This document shows, piece after piece, positions 51,537-63,154 of a DNA stretch of 64,000 nucleotides. Where the stretch lies: assembly GCA_030549335.1 (NCBI GenBank), contig CM060193.1, positions 56,449,146-56,513,145 on the forward strand, written 5' to 3'. A model generated the notes under the pieces. The model saw only the letters and a program-made list of their open reading frames with translations. It searched no databases and was not told the origin of the DNA. A program made the position numbers and the translations under genes. Position 1 is the first letter of the stretch; every line of letters begins with the position of its first letter. The stretch is from Pontederia crassipes (Eukaryota; Streptophyta; Magnoliopsida; Commelinales; Pontederiaceae).

Positions 51537-53640
51537 TGTAACGCCCCCAAATCGACCCCCGCCACGTGGCGAAGACCAATCTGGAGACGCTACGGCATAC
51601 TATAACTTGACCATAATATTGACCATATCTCACTCAAAACTAAGACACGTCAGCGGAAAAATAATAAAATAAAAGAAGATAACATAATTATGCGGAAGTC
51701 TAAAAGTAACTATGTCATTACTAAGAGATAAATTGAGTTCTACATCATGAATTTAAATTGCGGAAGGTAAATAAAAACTAAATAACACTCTAAAAGCCCT
51801 ATGGTTCATGTGTTGTCCTATCGCCAGAGCCTCATCACCACACGCCTACTCCACCACGTTACTGACCTGGTCCTGTGGAAATCAGACACAGGGGAGGAGG
51901 TCCTCCCGTAAGCTTTACAGCCTAGTGGGGAACCACATGATATACAATGCATGACATGAATATAATAATCAGCGATAATTAATCAGGCTTAACTTGAGCA
52001 TGAAAGATAACATATAAGTATCATGAATCATAATAAGGATAAGATCAGCGATATCATGAATCATGAGGATCAATAGTACATAGTAAACTTGGAATCATGA
52101 CATACTTGACTTGACTTGAACTTGAACTTGAACTTGAACTTGAACATGCTTGTCGATCTTGGTTATTAATTAACAATCAGGGTGACTTTGAGGTGCCTTT
52201 AATTCTTGGGGTATGCCCAGCAAACGATACGGCCTTGTGCGGGTCAATGGGTGATCAAACCATGACCAAGGGAGCGACCCTTATCTTGATGCACTTGGCT
52301 TGGACTGGCAACCCATCATTAATCTTTCATCTGAACTTATTAATCACTTTTATTATCTTTTCATTCTTTGTATCATGTGATGAAGGAGATATGATCGGTA
52401 TGAGGTAAATCAAGACAAAGAGTTCATGTTGGAATTATAAAGAAATCAATAATATTCATATAAAAATAAAGAGAGATTAATAGGTGAATTTTGTTGGATT
52501 TTATGCCCAAAGAATCTCCTTCACTTTACGGCCGTAAAACCCTAATTCTTTGGATTTTACGCCCGAGAGTCCTTTCATTTTTCAGCCGTAAAAATTAACC
52601 TTTATTACGTTACGGCCGTAAAAATTAACTTTGATTACGTTACGGCCGTAAAGGCCCTATTTTCTTTTCTACTTCGGCCGTAATAATTCAACTCTTATTT
52701 CGTTACGGCCATCACCTGTTACGCTCATCCGTTACGGCCTATTTCGTTACGCCCATCCGTTACGGCCTATCCCGTTACGGCCGAAATCTAACTCTTCGGC
52801 CGTAACAACCTATTTCCCTTATCTCTCTCTTCTTTTCTCTCTCTTCTTTTCTCTCTATTCTTTTTACGGCCAATCCATCACTTCTTTCTCTCTCCATTTT
52901 TTTTTTTTCGACCGTAAGACAATTGCGGCCAAACAAATTTTCGGCCGTAATTGCGTTATAAAACCGAGAACAGAATCCCCTCTAAATCTGACATCTTAGC
53001 AATCAATAATACAGAAATACAACAAACAGAAATAACTATACATGTAACAATCAACCAATCAAAGAATTCAAGAAATCAAACAATTAAAAATAATAACTTG
53101 AATCATATTCATATTCTTTTCTTTTCATAACTATGAGGGCATGAATTAGGATAATTCAGAGGTCATGCAAGGTGATTTCGATTCACCCACCTGGACGCGA
53201 TGGATCCTACCCTTGATTCGTTAAAAATCCGTTCGAATCCGCCCTTGTTCCCTCTCGGTTCTCTTGCTGTTCCTCCTCTCGAATTCTGTCCTTGCGCAGA
53301 AATCTTCCTACTTCGGATCGCGTAGGAGGGGAACGAAGGAAAATCGGGAAGGATTCGTGAGATTGCTGGAACCAGAAATTTAATGGTCAATTGATTTTTA
53401 TCTCCCTCAATTCTCTCGTGAATACCTCTCATATATATATATATATATATATATCTGATAAGGTTTTTATTTTAATCTAATCTTCTTCTCAAAATTAAAT
53501 TTGAAGAGATTAGATTTAATTTTTCTTTCCTTTCAAACTTTGAGTGGGATTTGATTTTTAATTTCCCATGTGCTTTGCTCGGACACCCATCACGATTTGT
53601 TTTCTTTTCTTTTTTTTTTATCTTTTTGTTGGTTGTTACA
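51537..53640 (-). repeat. LARD-like element LTR, right copy
   Basis: About 2.1 kb, starting TGTAACGCCCCC beside the primer site. It carries the same palindrome array at about 52530-52965 and a shorter (TA)n run. Confidence 0.9.
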
Positions 53641-53774
53641 ATTCGGGCGCCGCCGACGAGGACGAGAGGCTTGAGGATGAGATTGATGAACGAGCAGAAG
53701 AGTTCATCAGGAGGTTTTACGAGGAGCTGAGGGCTCAGAGTCACGATTACAGCGAGCTGTCGGCATTTTTGTAG
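53641..53774 (+). pseudogene. 3' fragment of a DUF761 gene
   Basis: In frame with copy B it encodes the last 44 residues and the stop codon, including DERAEEFIRRFYEELRAQ. There is no upstream coding part; the open frame reads back only into the LTR. Beyond 53811 the sequence continues as the normal DUF761 3' UTR, matching copy A from 40490 to about 40615 (AATAAAATG near 53890). It is therefore the displaced end of gene B, or the end of a third tandem copy whose front was lost. Confidence 0.85.
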
Positions 53775-53811
53775 TACTGCAATCGGGCGGCAAGGGAGTT
53801 GTTCTGCTCGA
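53641..53811 (+). repeat. 171 bp duplication flanking the LTR element, right copy
   Basis: Starts directly after the right LTR and repeats the last 134 coding bases and 37 UTR bases of DUF761 gene B without a difference that I can see. Confidence 0.93.
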
Positions 53812-53949
53812 GCAGTACATAAATTAATTCATCCAATTTTGTCTCAAGAGTTGTTCGAGAATCCTATGTTTGGAATGGAAACAAGCAAATAAAATGTTAT
53901 AAATGCCTACTTAATTGAAAGCAGATTATTCTGGTTTAGTTCGAAGCAC

Positions 53950-55160
53950 CGGCGATAGATGTAGTTGTCCATTGGACATGATTCGGGCATTATGCCACTC
54001 ATTCAATTAACCTCGTATTTTAAGCAAATTTATTATAAATACGAAAATTTTGTGTGAGAGAGAGAGAAAGAGAGAGTATTTTTAAGAAAAATGATTATAA
54101 ATACGAAAATTGAGTGTGAGCGCGCGACGCGCGCGTGAGAGAGAGAGAGAGAGTTTTACTATTTTCAAATTTAAAAAAACAACATAACCCTAATTTTCTC
54201 CCTGCAGGATAAATGTTAGTACAAATATTTAGGTATTAGATATTGTCCTAAATTTTCCTTTGTGTGATCCCGTGCACAATCATCTATCACTTTTTCATTT
54301 AATATTATTCGAGTGATTATAGTAAAATAACATGTCAAGAAGATTTATTTTCTAACTTTGCCACTTTGATTTCATTTTACACATTCATTAATTTCATTAG
54401 TTTTAACTATCGATTAATTTCCCTAGCTTTTTTCAGTTATCTAGATATTCTTCATTTGTAAGTAATTACTTATACCTCTTAACTGATTTCCTTTAGAAGG
54501 GACATCATTACCTAAGATATGAATAATCTTTCATAATTTCCCGAGTAATTAGTAACATCTTTGTATTATGATACAATTAATTTGGCTCGTATCGCTTGCT
54601 TTCGTTCTCACTTTACCTTCCTTTTTCATTGTATAAAGAATTTATTCTGACTTGACCAGCGATAGGAAAGGAACAACGCCGGCTTCGGCATTCTCGCTTT
54701 TCATTTGGTTTTCTCCCCTTTTATTTTATTCCACCGTAGAAAGAACAACACATTCCACCATAGATTATTATGACTCAATCTTATTATTTTATTCCACCTC
54801 TTACACAGAAGAACTTAAAAGCATTTTCTTATTGTTATAAGCCAATCAGAGAGAATAATTAATAAAGTAGTGCACAATATTGGAATCATTCTTGTTTAAA
54901 ATTCTATACATGATATATAAATTGAAGATTTCATGCCACAGATCCAAACTATCTGAGCATAGTAAAAAAAATACCCTTCCAAACTCCAGCTTAAATTTCG
55001 CACTGCACTTATTATATGTTTATTTTAAAAATATGTCAACCGTTTCTCAAGGTATGAATCAGCCTTTGAGAATCAGTAACAATAAATTCTAACCAATATA
55101 ATTCCAACTATCAACCTCTGCTGATAAGATTGCTCAAGTAGCATTGTGATTCAGTATTTT
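53950..55160. other. Intergenic, no gene seen
   Basis: AT-rich with GA-rich runs at about 54055-54075 and 54136-54155. No recognisable coding region or element ends. Further 3' exons of the unrecognised gene at 55.2-57.0 kb could lie here but I could not identify them. Confidence 0.4.
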
Positions 55161-55162
55161 AC

Positions 55163-57031
55163 CTGTACATGACAACTCCGCATTGCTCAGTATACTTGGA
55201 CATTCTAATGTCATTTGCAAGTCCGATGACGTACTCAAAAGACAATCCACTCCTCTGTAGGATAAAAAAAATCCAACGGAGAACAGTCACATTATCGGGC
55301 AATACTCATTAGTTTACATAAGCAAGTTACCTGGAACTGACTACAGAAGTGGCCACTTTGGGAGGGCAGTTTATCAGACAGTGCAAGTTGGATGACCATC
55401 AGCATCATATGTGAAAACAGTGAAATAGTGGATAATCTTGTTGCTCCAAACTAGAAAACCAGTATGCACAGTGATATTAATGCAATGATCTCCCACTTCT
55501 AAGCATTGGGTTCCTCTATGCTAGCATGTAAAGCAATCTTAAATCAGTTACAAAAAAGATACTGTGCTACTTTATCTTTTCATGATCGCAAGAAGTTGTC
55601 CACAAAACTAATCAGAAATTGCCTTCACCTGTTGCTTTTCTGGAACACGCAACAATCAATAGGCATATACTTCATGTTTCGTAAAGGCAGTATCTGAACT
55701 TTGTTCAGATGTGAGCACATCCTGCATGAAAAATAAATCATCAAGTCCATATACAATGATGACATATTGCCATGGTCATTAAGATTAATATATAAGAAAA
55801 GAGTGAAAATTCTAATCCATCACATATTTCTTCTCACCGCTTCTTACTGAAAAAAACCGTTGAAGTTTCAGGTTCTAGAACTTGTATCAATAGAACTCTC
55901 TCCTACCCCAACAAAATAAGAAACCTTTTTCTCAAAACTATAAGAACTTAGAAAAACGACTTTTTGGTCTCTAGGTTTATCAATATCTTATACTAACACA
56001 AGTTGATGAGAAGATAAATAGAGATGAACTAACCTTTCACCATTTCATCTAGTGTAACCAGTTAATGGTTCTAACTTCTATTAAAATTTTCAGTTTATGA
56101 CTGGATATACTATTCCTCTTCTTAAAAGTTCACTCCCAGAATATAATGACATTCTACTTATTTGATTCCGTTTGCAAGTCTCAGAGAAAATGAAGGATAG
56201 ATGTATGAGATAACACGAGAAGCAACCTGACCTCTGTGTTCAAGTAATCATTCAAGTAACAAAGATCCTTGAATTTCTTGAACAAAAATAGATTTTAACT
56301 TCTTGTCAATAAATGGAAAAACAAACAAAGAACAAGATAAATGTTTATTTACTTACATTCAATGAAAGAGCAATTTCAAATGCATACCACCATCGGAATA
56401 TCACAAACGTCACCTGAGACTGATTTTCAGAGATGTAGATAGGTAGAAAATTAGTGTAAGCTGAAGCAGCTAAACAATGTCAATGCAGGGCAACTAAAAA
56501 TTTACCTCTGCAATTTAAAGTTACCAACTAGATCAAAGTATTTGGAGAAGGTAAAAAGATCTTCTGAACTTGCCTTGGAAGTTATGTTAAGAACCTGTAT
56601 TGTCAGATCCACAATAATATCTATGGAATGCATGTCTATAACCCTTATGTTGTCAATTGTAAAATTCTGAAAGAGTTGTTTCTTTTACCACAAAGCCAAG
56701 TAAGACAGAATAAAAACATATATTGTACAAGAAAGAACAGAGAGAACCAAAATATTTATTCCTACCCCACTTTCTGAATGATGTTGGTAAGATCAGGTTC
56801 ATGTAAGCAGATGTCAACAAATTTTCAGCCACAACATATGCAGGCATAAAAGCTTTTCAAGTGTTTCCAAGAGATATCAATGGCAACAAGCTTGTTAGGT
56901 AAAGTAACATATTTAAATTCTGTTCCTTTATAAGCAAGCAGAAGGTTCTCATTACTGTTTGGAGGAATTCTCTCCAATAACATTTTTACCAGCAGTTGGT
57001 GAGCTGCTGGTGTACAGCATGATAATGTCAC
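55163..57031 (-). pseudogene. Unrecognised spliced gene or pseudogene, 3' part
   Basis: I do not recognise the product. The minus strand shows exon-like blocks, each open and bounded by AG and GT: 56595-56666 (NFTIDNIRVIDMHSID...), 56357-56413 (VTFVIFRWWYAFEIALSLN), 55671-55721 (DVLTSEQSSDTAFTKHE), 55331-55450 (FGATRLSTISLFSHMMLMVI...) and 55163-55254 (SGLSFEYVIGLANDIRMSKY...). The first four keep phase 0 and concatenate without a stop. Upstream, 57031-56766 reads CCTPAAHQLLVKMLLERIPP and on to ISWKHLKSF, then MPAYVVAENLLTSAYMN in the next frame, so one extra base breaks it, and its phase does not fit the next block. No start exon was found between here and the NIPA8-like gene. This suggests a 5'-truncated, broken host gene; a misread sequence is possible. 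Confidence 0.5.
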
Positions 57032-57373
57032 ACAAGTACCATGTATTTAATGCATGCCATATATCACTGTTCTAAAAAAACTCTCAGCTGGTGTACTGTT
57101 GACTTTTTTTACCTGATTGTAGAAACATTGTAAATTTCTTTAGATCCAATAGAAACATGCACTCATCGGGAAAGAAGAAAAAATTATTTGTTATCAGATC
57201 TTTGTTGAATGGATCTGACATTTCTTTTACATGGGAAATTCATATACACTATAAAATGCATTTGGCACTCTCGAGGATCGTCATACACCTATACATTCTC
57301 ATTACAAAATAATGAAAAAAATAGCTAAAAAGGTTTTTGACAGAGCAAATTTACTGTCACCAATACAAAGTCA

Positions 57374-60300
57374 CTAGGAAAGCAAAGACCTCGTGTCCTG
57401 CAGTTCTGTATTGTCATCATCCTCAGTCATAGAATTCCAACCAGGGTTTCTTAAAGGAATGAATTTTGCCCGGTCAAAAACATTTCCCCTAAAACCTGTT
57501 GTCCTTGAAGAAACCATAGGCATTGCAAGTACTGAGGAAGCACCAATTGCCTCCTCGCCAAGACCCAATGAGATAGAACCAGCAGCCTGCAACAGAAACA
57601 GCGTGGCGGATAAATCTAGTTTATTTAGTAACAGAAAAAAAACTGTGTTCTCACATGTCGAAGTACCTTTGCTTTCACAAAAATCATTTTTGCTTTTGTA
57701 CGTAATGCTTGTCCCAATGATTTAGTATCATTTATTTCAGTGTCCTCAATCGACAACTTAGCAAATCTGCAGTTTGGGCAAAGTGGGTTAATAATGTCAT
57801 ATCAGCCAGACCCTACAGAGCAAAATGGTTTGGATCCCTAGGTACAAAAGTTGCTATTCAACAACATAAAGCAAAATCAAAGTATTGACACCGTTGACAA
57901 TATGTATATACAACAACAACAACAAAGCCTTATCCCACTAGATGGGGTTGGCTACATGGATCATACGACGCCATTCCTGACAATATGTATATCATGAAAC
58001 AAAAAATTAAAACCGCAAATTTGCAATATTATAGCCGGACCATTCAGTAAGAAGCAAGCCACAGATAAAACTATCAGCATCCAGATAAAGAAATGATGAG
58101 AAGATCCCACATTACCTATTGGTGTCAGCGTTAAGTCCTTGAACTGAGGATGAAGGCAAAGAAGACTCCTTGGGCTCACTTCCTGAAACATATTTCAAAG
58201 TTAGCCCACTTCATGGTTGTAGAATCGAAGGATAGTGTTGGTTGGTTTACCTTTAGAATCATCAGGCGCTAACAACGAAATGCCAATAAATACAAATGCC
58301 ATACCAAGTATGAACATTGTTATTCTCAGTGTATCAAGTGCCTGATAAAGTAGTGTATGTAAATTAACTCTTGAAGAGAAGTGTATCATGAATAGAGAAA
58401 ACATAATACATGCAAAATAATGCATCATGGATTCTCACTTTATATTCTTGAAAATATACAAATCCAGTACAGATTGAGAAGAAGGTCCATGCAATCTGGA
58501 ACATGGGAACAATGAGGATTGCATCAAACAAGGACAACCCTTCATTCAATCTTGCCATCTGAGATTCGATAAAATTTTATATCAGCAAGGCCAATTTAAA
58601 ATTTGTTATAATTTGGAAAAAGTTTAGATCAATCCAAATTAAAGCTTTGCGTATGGAAATAATTACCCAAAATCCTGCTGTGCCAAAGAACAGGAATAGC
58701 ATACAATATGTAAACCAGCTATGAAACTGATAACTGCTGCTCATTGTCAGCCTTAACATGTTGGATCTGGACAAAAAGACCAAAGCCGTGTGCATGTGAG
58801 AAATACAAGTGTTTGAGACTACTGTGCTATTAGCTTCAAGAACCAACTTACAATGATTTGGCAAATAGCACCGAACAGGATCCCACAGCACCAGAAACGA
58901 TGGCATATGAAAATGGCAGCAATGTGCGCCAATATGGGCCATCATGCCCAGAAACTGCAAAATGTGCTTCCCCTTTCCTGTTGGTTGAAGTATTAGGAAA
59001 ACAACCAGGAAGATAATATAACAAGATTTTTCCTCTCAAAAAATAATAAAACAAGATTTTTGGAGAAATAATAACTATTTTTTTAGAGGAAAATAATAAC
59101 TTCAGATGCATATGTAGGAGCTCACCTGTAAATGTACTGACTAATGACAACAACTAGCAATAAGGTCAACCAATATAGGACAAAGACCAAGCTGCTGTAC
59201 TTCGAAATCAACTGCTCTGGTGTGTAGACTGAAAAGCATAATGAATTATCAGTAAAAGCATTTTTTGCTTTATCTCTCATTCCATTATAAGCTTAAAGTT
59301 GATACCAGGTGACTGATGATTCCCAAATGATACCAGGAAGATGTTACCGCAAACAATAAAAGCTGTAGCTACCATAACCCTGCACACATTGTCATGATCA
59401 AAACATTTGTTTATTGTTATGTTATTACTCCATAAAGTATCATAGGAACTAGTTTGCAAGTTACGTACTTTACAGTTATTGTCTTACTTAATACAAAGTA
59501 AGCAAATGCAATGTTGGATACAAACTGAATTGACCCAAGAGCTGCAAGAAGTGACTGCAAGGGGAAATAAAGCAGTTATGATAATCATCATAGCCGAAAA
59601 GGTCGAAATTCAAAAAACACCTTAATGTTTTTAGTGATCCCAATTATCACAATGATCTACTTGACCTATCAATATGCAAGACTTGTCTTCATGATTCAAT
59701 GGAAAAATAATAAACCACAAGGTAACAAATGACAAACATTTCAACAGAGAGGATAATAGATGTGGAAACAAGACAACCAACAAGAGAATGAATATACCCC
59801 ATAAATTCTCACACAGAGCTGTCAGTGTGTCTAGACCTTAGTGACCATCCATTTACTGAAACGTTGGCCAACAAAATTATAATAACTTATAGGTAAGTTC
59901 TTAGCATGAGTTAAAAAATAAAGTTCAATGCACACAGGCTCATTGTTAATTCTTAGATTACTATTTATACTCTTAATTTGGATATAAAAATACATCACAT
60001 TACCTGTGCAGCATATGCAAAGGAAACAAAGTTGAGACAATTCCCCAAAGCAAAGAAAAGAATGCCTACACCACAAGAATATTTTCATATAATCAATTTA
60101 AAATATATTTTCTTCACATATGATGAATACATAAACAAAAAGCCCGCCGTTACCAATTCGCCATGTTTGAAAATGGACAACTGATTTGACACTGAGCTTG
60201 CTAGCACTTCCATCATTATTAAGAGTTGAATACCTCTCCCGCTTCAAACATGAAGTTATGAGAATAAGCAGATGTAATCATAATGTGAATTCAAATCAAG

Positions 60301-60529
60301 CAACTTGTTACAGAACTGGGATAGGACCAGGAAAGCATAATAAGTAATATTTTCAATATAAAACAGAGTTCAACTTCAACAAGAAAGTCAAATTCCACAA
60401 ACAACTTGTATCTCATATCAAACAACAAAAGCATACCTGATCATGACCCAATTTTAGAAGGTTTGTCCCGAAGTTTATGGCAATACTTCCGATTATGTTG
60501 ATGAATGCTCCAATAACCCACTCGCCCAT
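57374..60529 (-). CDS. NIPA8: Probable magnesium transporter, NIPA8-like
   Basis: NIPA-family membrane transporter, thought to carry Mg2+. I assembled 13 exons, all with GT-AG borders and consistent phase: 60437-60529, 60154-60241, 60004-60065, 59469-59554, 59306-59379, 59126-59228, 58852-58977, 58667-58766, 58439-58558, 58251-58341, 58116-58182, 57667-57766, 57374-57586. They give 440 residues, close to the remembered length of Arabidopsis NIPA8. Recognised segments in order: MGEWVIGAFINIIGSIAINF, LGNCLNFVSFAYAAQSLLAA, ATAFIVCGNIFLVSFGNHQS, PFSYAIVSGAVGSCSVLFAK, LNEGLSLFDAILIVPMFQIA, GMAFVFIGISLLAPDDSKG and the C-terminal AMPMVSSRTTGFRGN. Several hydrophobic spans fit a multi-pass membrane protein with a cytosolic tail of about 120 residues. 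The start is fixed by the family N-terminus. No truncation or frameshift seen. One intron holds a short RTE tail. Confidence 0.93.
57910..57977 (-). mobile_element. RTE LINE 3' tail, 68 bp, in a NIPA8 intron
   Basis: Read on the minus strand it is the common plant RTE 3' end: ATCCATGTAGCCAACCCCAT then TAGTGGGATAAGGC and a TTG repeat. It is flanked by an exact 15 bp duplication TGACAATATGTATAT (57895-57909 and 57978-57992), showing target-primed insertion of a severely 5'-truncated copy. It lies in the intron between the exons ending at 58116 and starting at 57766. Confidence 0.85.
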
Positions 60530-61087
60530 CGATCACTGTTTGCGAATAACTATATAATCAATGACTTGTTCCTCACTTCTGGAGTGGTTGGCCATAGTGA
60601 AACATTGTGGTAATGATAAACTTAAGCGACTTTGTCGTCTTATTATTTCTGAGGCGATAAGAGGCAAAATATCATTGTGGTAGGCTAGGAATCTGCAAAA
60701 AAATTAGAGATGGTGTGATCCAGATGTTGAAAGAAAATAAAGTTTTCCAAGGTTATAATTAACCATTTTCTTTTCCTATTTAAAAGATAAGTTGAACATG
60801 CAAAATTCATCCAATCTAACAAGTCACATGAACAAAATAACTAATAAGGACTTTCCATTAGAATATGCCAATGTTCAACAGCAAAAAAAAGGACAAGTAG
60901 AAAAATCACACTTCTTTCAACGAGACAATTTTTTTTGAGAAGGTTCCACGAGACACAATGTCACTCTTACATTAGAAGATGGTCTTCATCGTAGTTTCAA
61001 AAAGATAACATCTACTAGTGGTTTTAAATTTCAAACTAAAATGATTGATGGTTTGAACATTTCTTTTGGACCATATCAAAAGCTGAG
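60530..61087. promoter_or_regulatory. 5' flank of the NIPA8-like gene
   Basis: AT-rich sequence upstream of the start codon (minus strand). It should contain the 5' UTR and promoter, possibly with a leader intron, but I could not select a TATA box or start site. Confidence 0.35.
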
Positions 61088-61102
61088 TTTTCTTTCAAGT
61101 GA

Positions 61103-61296
61103 CAACAACAACAACAACAAAACCTTATCCCACTAGGTGAGGTCGGCTACATGGATCATACGACGCCATTCCGCTCAATATATTCGTTGATCCATGTTCA
61201 TGAGATTCGACAGAGTTTTACGCTGGCTGTCGGGGCCTAACACAACCCTCCTCCTTTATCCGGGCTTGGGACCGGCTATAAAACATAGGCGGAGTT
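61103..61296 (-). mobile_element. RTE LINE 3' fragment, 194 bp
   Basis: On the minus strand it ends in CCGACCTCACCTAGTGGGAT, AAGGTTTTG and a TTG repeat, like the shorter copy in the NIPA8 intron. It extends further 5' through ATAAAGGAGGAGGGTTGTGT, which is typical of plant RTE ends. Flanked by TTTTCTTTCAAGTGA at 61088-61102 and 61297-61311, an exact 15 bp duplication. The plus-strand frame starting here is an artefact of this insert. Confidence 0.85.
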
Positions 61297-61659
61297 TTTT
61301 CTTTCAAGTGAATAAGCAAATTATTCAAATATATGACACTTTCTTTAACTATTTTATTAATGCTTATGGTCTCAATTACTACCATTGTCATCGCCCAATT
61401 AACTCTTATCTCATGCTTTCATTTGAGTACTCCAAAACATACAAAAAACTGCAACAGCTCACACAATTGCCCTTCCGAGCACTTGCTATGGTAAGTGTCA
61501 TCACAGTAAACACATCAAACAAGAAAAAGGAGAATGATGCATCATATTTTCCAGGCAAAAATCCCAGACTTACTCAGGGAAGTCTCATTTCTACTATTTG
61601 CACATGGATAATAAGGTTACCACAGGTTTCCTTCTGTGCTAAATTCAAAATTAAATACT

Positions 61660-62330
61660 GCAGAAGATATTTATCCAAGCGGACGGAGATCACACAGGCG
61701 GTGGCGCAACATCTGGGGAAACCATCTACATCGCCCTCCCAGTGCTTGGCTCGCCGGATCTGTCCGTCACCTCCGTCGAGGTTGATCTACACCCTGGAAC
61801 CAGCATCCCATCGTCGCTGGTTCTCAGTGTGGGCGTCAATAGCTTCCTCATCCAGGTACGGTACTCCGAGGGGTCTGCATCATAGGCGGAGGTGCTCGCC
61901 GGTCGTCCGCCATGGTCGCCTCAGTCGTCTGCCCTCCAATCGGTCGATGGACAGCTCACCGACCCTGCTTTAAATCCTCTTCCCATCACTACTGATTCAA
62001 CACATAATCCCCTCCACCACGGAAAACTGTCAACAATCCTCCAGCGACCAGCCACCTCCACACCGCCTGCAACCCCCCCCCCCCCCCCCCCACCGCCGCA
62101 GCTGCACCACACCAACCATGCGCCTTCAGCAGTGCTGTCATGCACTGCGGGTTCCAGCCACATAGGCGACCGGACACCCTCGGAGCACTTGGGGGTGGGG
62201 AGCGATGCTTGGTTGATCGTTTTTGTACCCAGCATCTTCTTTTTGGGATCGGGACCTTGGCTTGATGAGATATTTTCCTTTTGTCGGTGCTCTCCCTTGG
62301 AGAGCCTACACTTGTACCGATTATTTCCAT
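61660..62330. other. GC-rich patch of unknown nature
   Basis: Clearly more GC-rich than its surroundings, with open frames on both strands. The plus strand contains GGGATSGETIYIALPVLGSP then DLSVTSVEVDLHPGTSIPSS in one continuous frame, which looks protein-like but which I do not recognise; it ends at a stop near 61884. It could be an exon of a plus-strand gene or captured transposon sequence. No terminal repeats were found. Confidence 0.35.
62073..62091. repeat. C19 homopolymer run
   Basis: Nineteen consecutive C, followed by ACCGCCGCAGC. The length may be unreliable because such runs are hard to sequence. Confidence 0.85.
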
Positions 62331-62769
62331 TCCACATTTATATATATATATGGACGACACACACACTTCTGGTGGTCATCCTTTTTCTCCTCAAAAAAAT
62401 TTACTTAAGTCTCTTGAGGTAGCAAAATTCACCTTATTTTTTTTAAACTAAAAATTGACCTTATTATGCCACTCTACAAAAAGAAAAGGGTGCAATCCAG
62501 AACATATGCAAAACGTTTTGAGCCTTCTTTCAAAAAGTGTTAAATCTCTATGAATGATACACACTACCTTTCACCAGCTCTAATTCCTCAATAACAAATA
62601 TAGATCATGAAGAAACACTTGATAGTGTGACCGACTATCATTTTCTTCATTAGTTTAAACATTGAGGTCTCAAGCATTGAGTTGTATCTTAGACATAATA
62701 GTTTCCTCAAAACTCAAATATCTGAAATCTTTATAATATCTGGACAACTATCTTCAAAGCTCCTGCACT

Positions 62770-63100
62770 TAATTCTGAAGTTTGCTGGTGTTCTTATGTT
62801 AAACATGCCACTTTCTCTTTTAAATTTCCTTTGATTACATGAGTAACTGCAGGCATGCACGGCCACATCCAAATAGTTAATTTCTATACTAGTTTCATGA
62901 AAGACTACATTTACACTCTACAGCTCTTAGTTTCTCTTCCACTCAATTATCACCACAGTTCATCCATCCACAGTATGAATCCCCATCTCATTCTCCTAGC
63001 AAGATGCCCCTTTCTGACAACATCCTCAGTATGCTAGAGGAAGGCTCATACCCTTATAAAGTCACAGTTAGCAATTTTGCATCACCAAAAGCCAAATGAC
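62770..63100. repeat. Direct duplication, first copy
   Basis: Matches 63155-63560 by eye: CTGAAGTTTGCTGGTGTTCT, GCAGGCATGCACGGCC, TTAGTTTCTCTTCCACTCAA and CTAGCAAGATGCCCC recur in the same order at an offset of about 385-450 bases, with scattered substitutions and small gaps. No coding potential. Confidence 0.75.
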
Positions 63101-63154
63101 AATATTTTGGTATAAAACATTGCAAATTATGACAATAGTTTTAACTTCAGCCCT

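Larger units (their letters stand above)
45685..53640 (-). mobile_element. LARD-like Ty3/gypsy element inserted at DUF761 gene B
   Basis: LTR element read on the minus strand, with LTRs of about 2.1 kb and a tRNA-Met primer site (TGGTATCAGAGC on the minus strand, 51521-51532). A polypurine tract lies beside the left LTR (about 47788-47803). The 3.75 kb internal region is mostly non-coding: a chromodomain remnant (KVQRLRNKDVTMVRVAWRYP) at about 47840-48025 and faint RT-like sequence near 48660-48860 are all that I can recognise. It is heavily broken. By eye the LTRs differ at only about five bases plus microsatellite length, so the insertion is very young. Non-coding body with young LTRs is the pattern of large retrotransposon derivatives moved by a partner in trans. 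Confidence 0.88.

Noticed and set aside
61194-61973. 259-codon plus-strand frame at 61.2-62.0 kb taken as one gene
   Set aside because: Its first part is the reverse side of the RTE tail and the middle is AT-rich filler; only the GC-rich end (about 61690-61884) looks protein-like, and in another frame.
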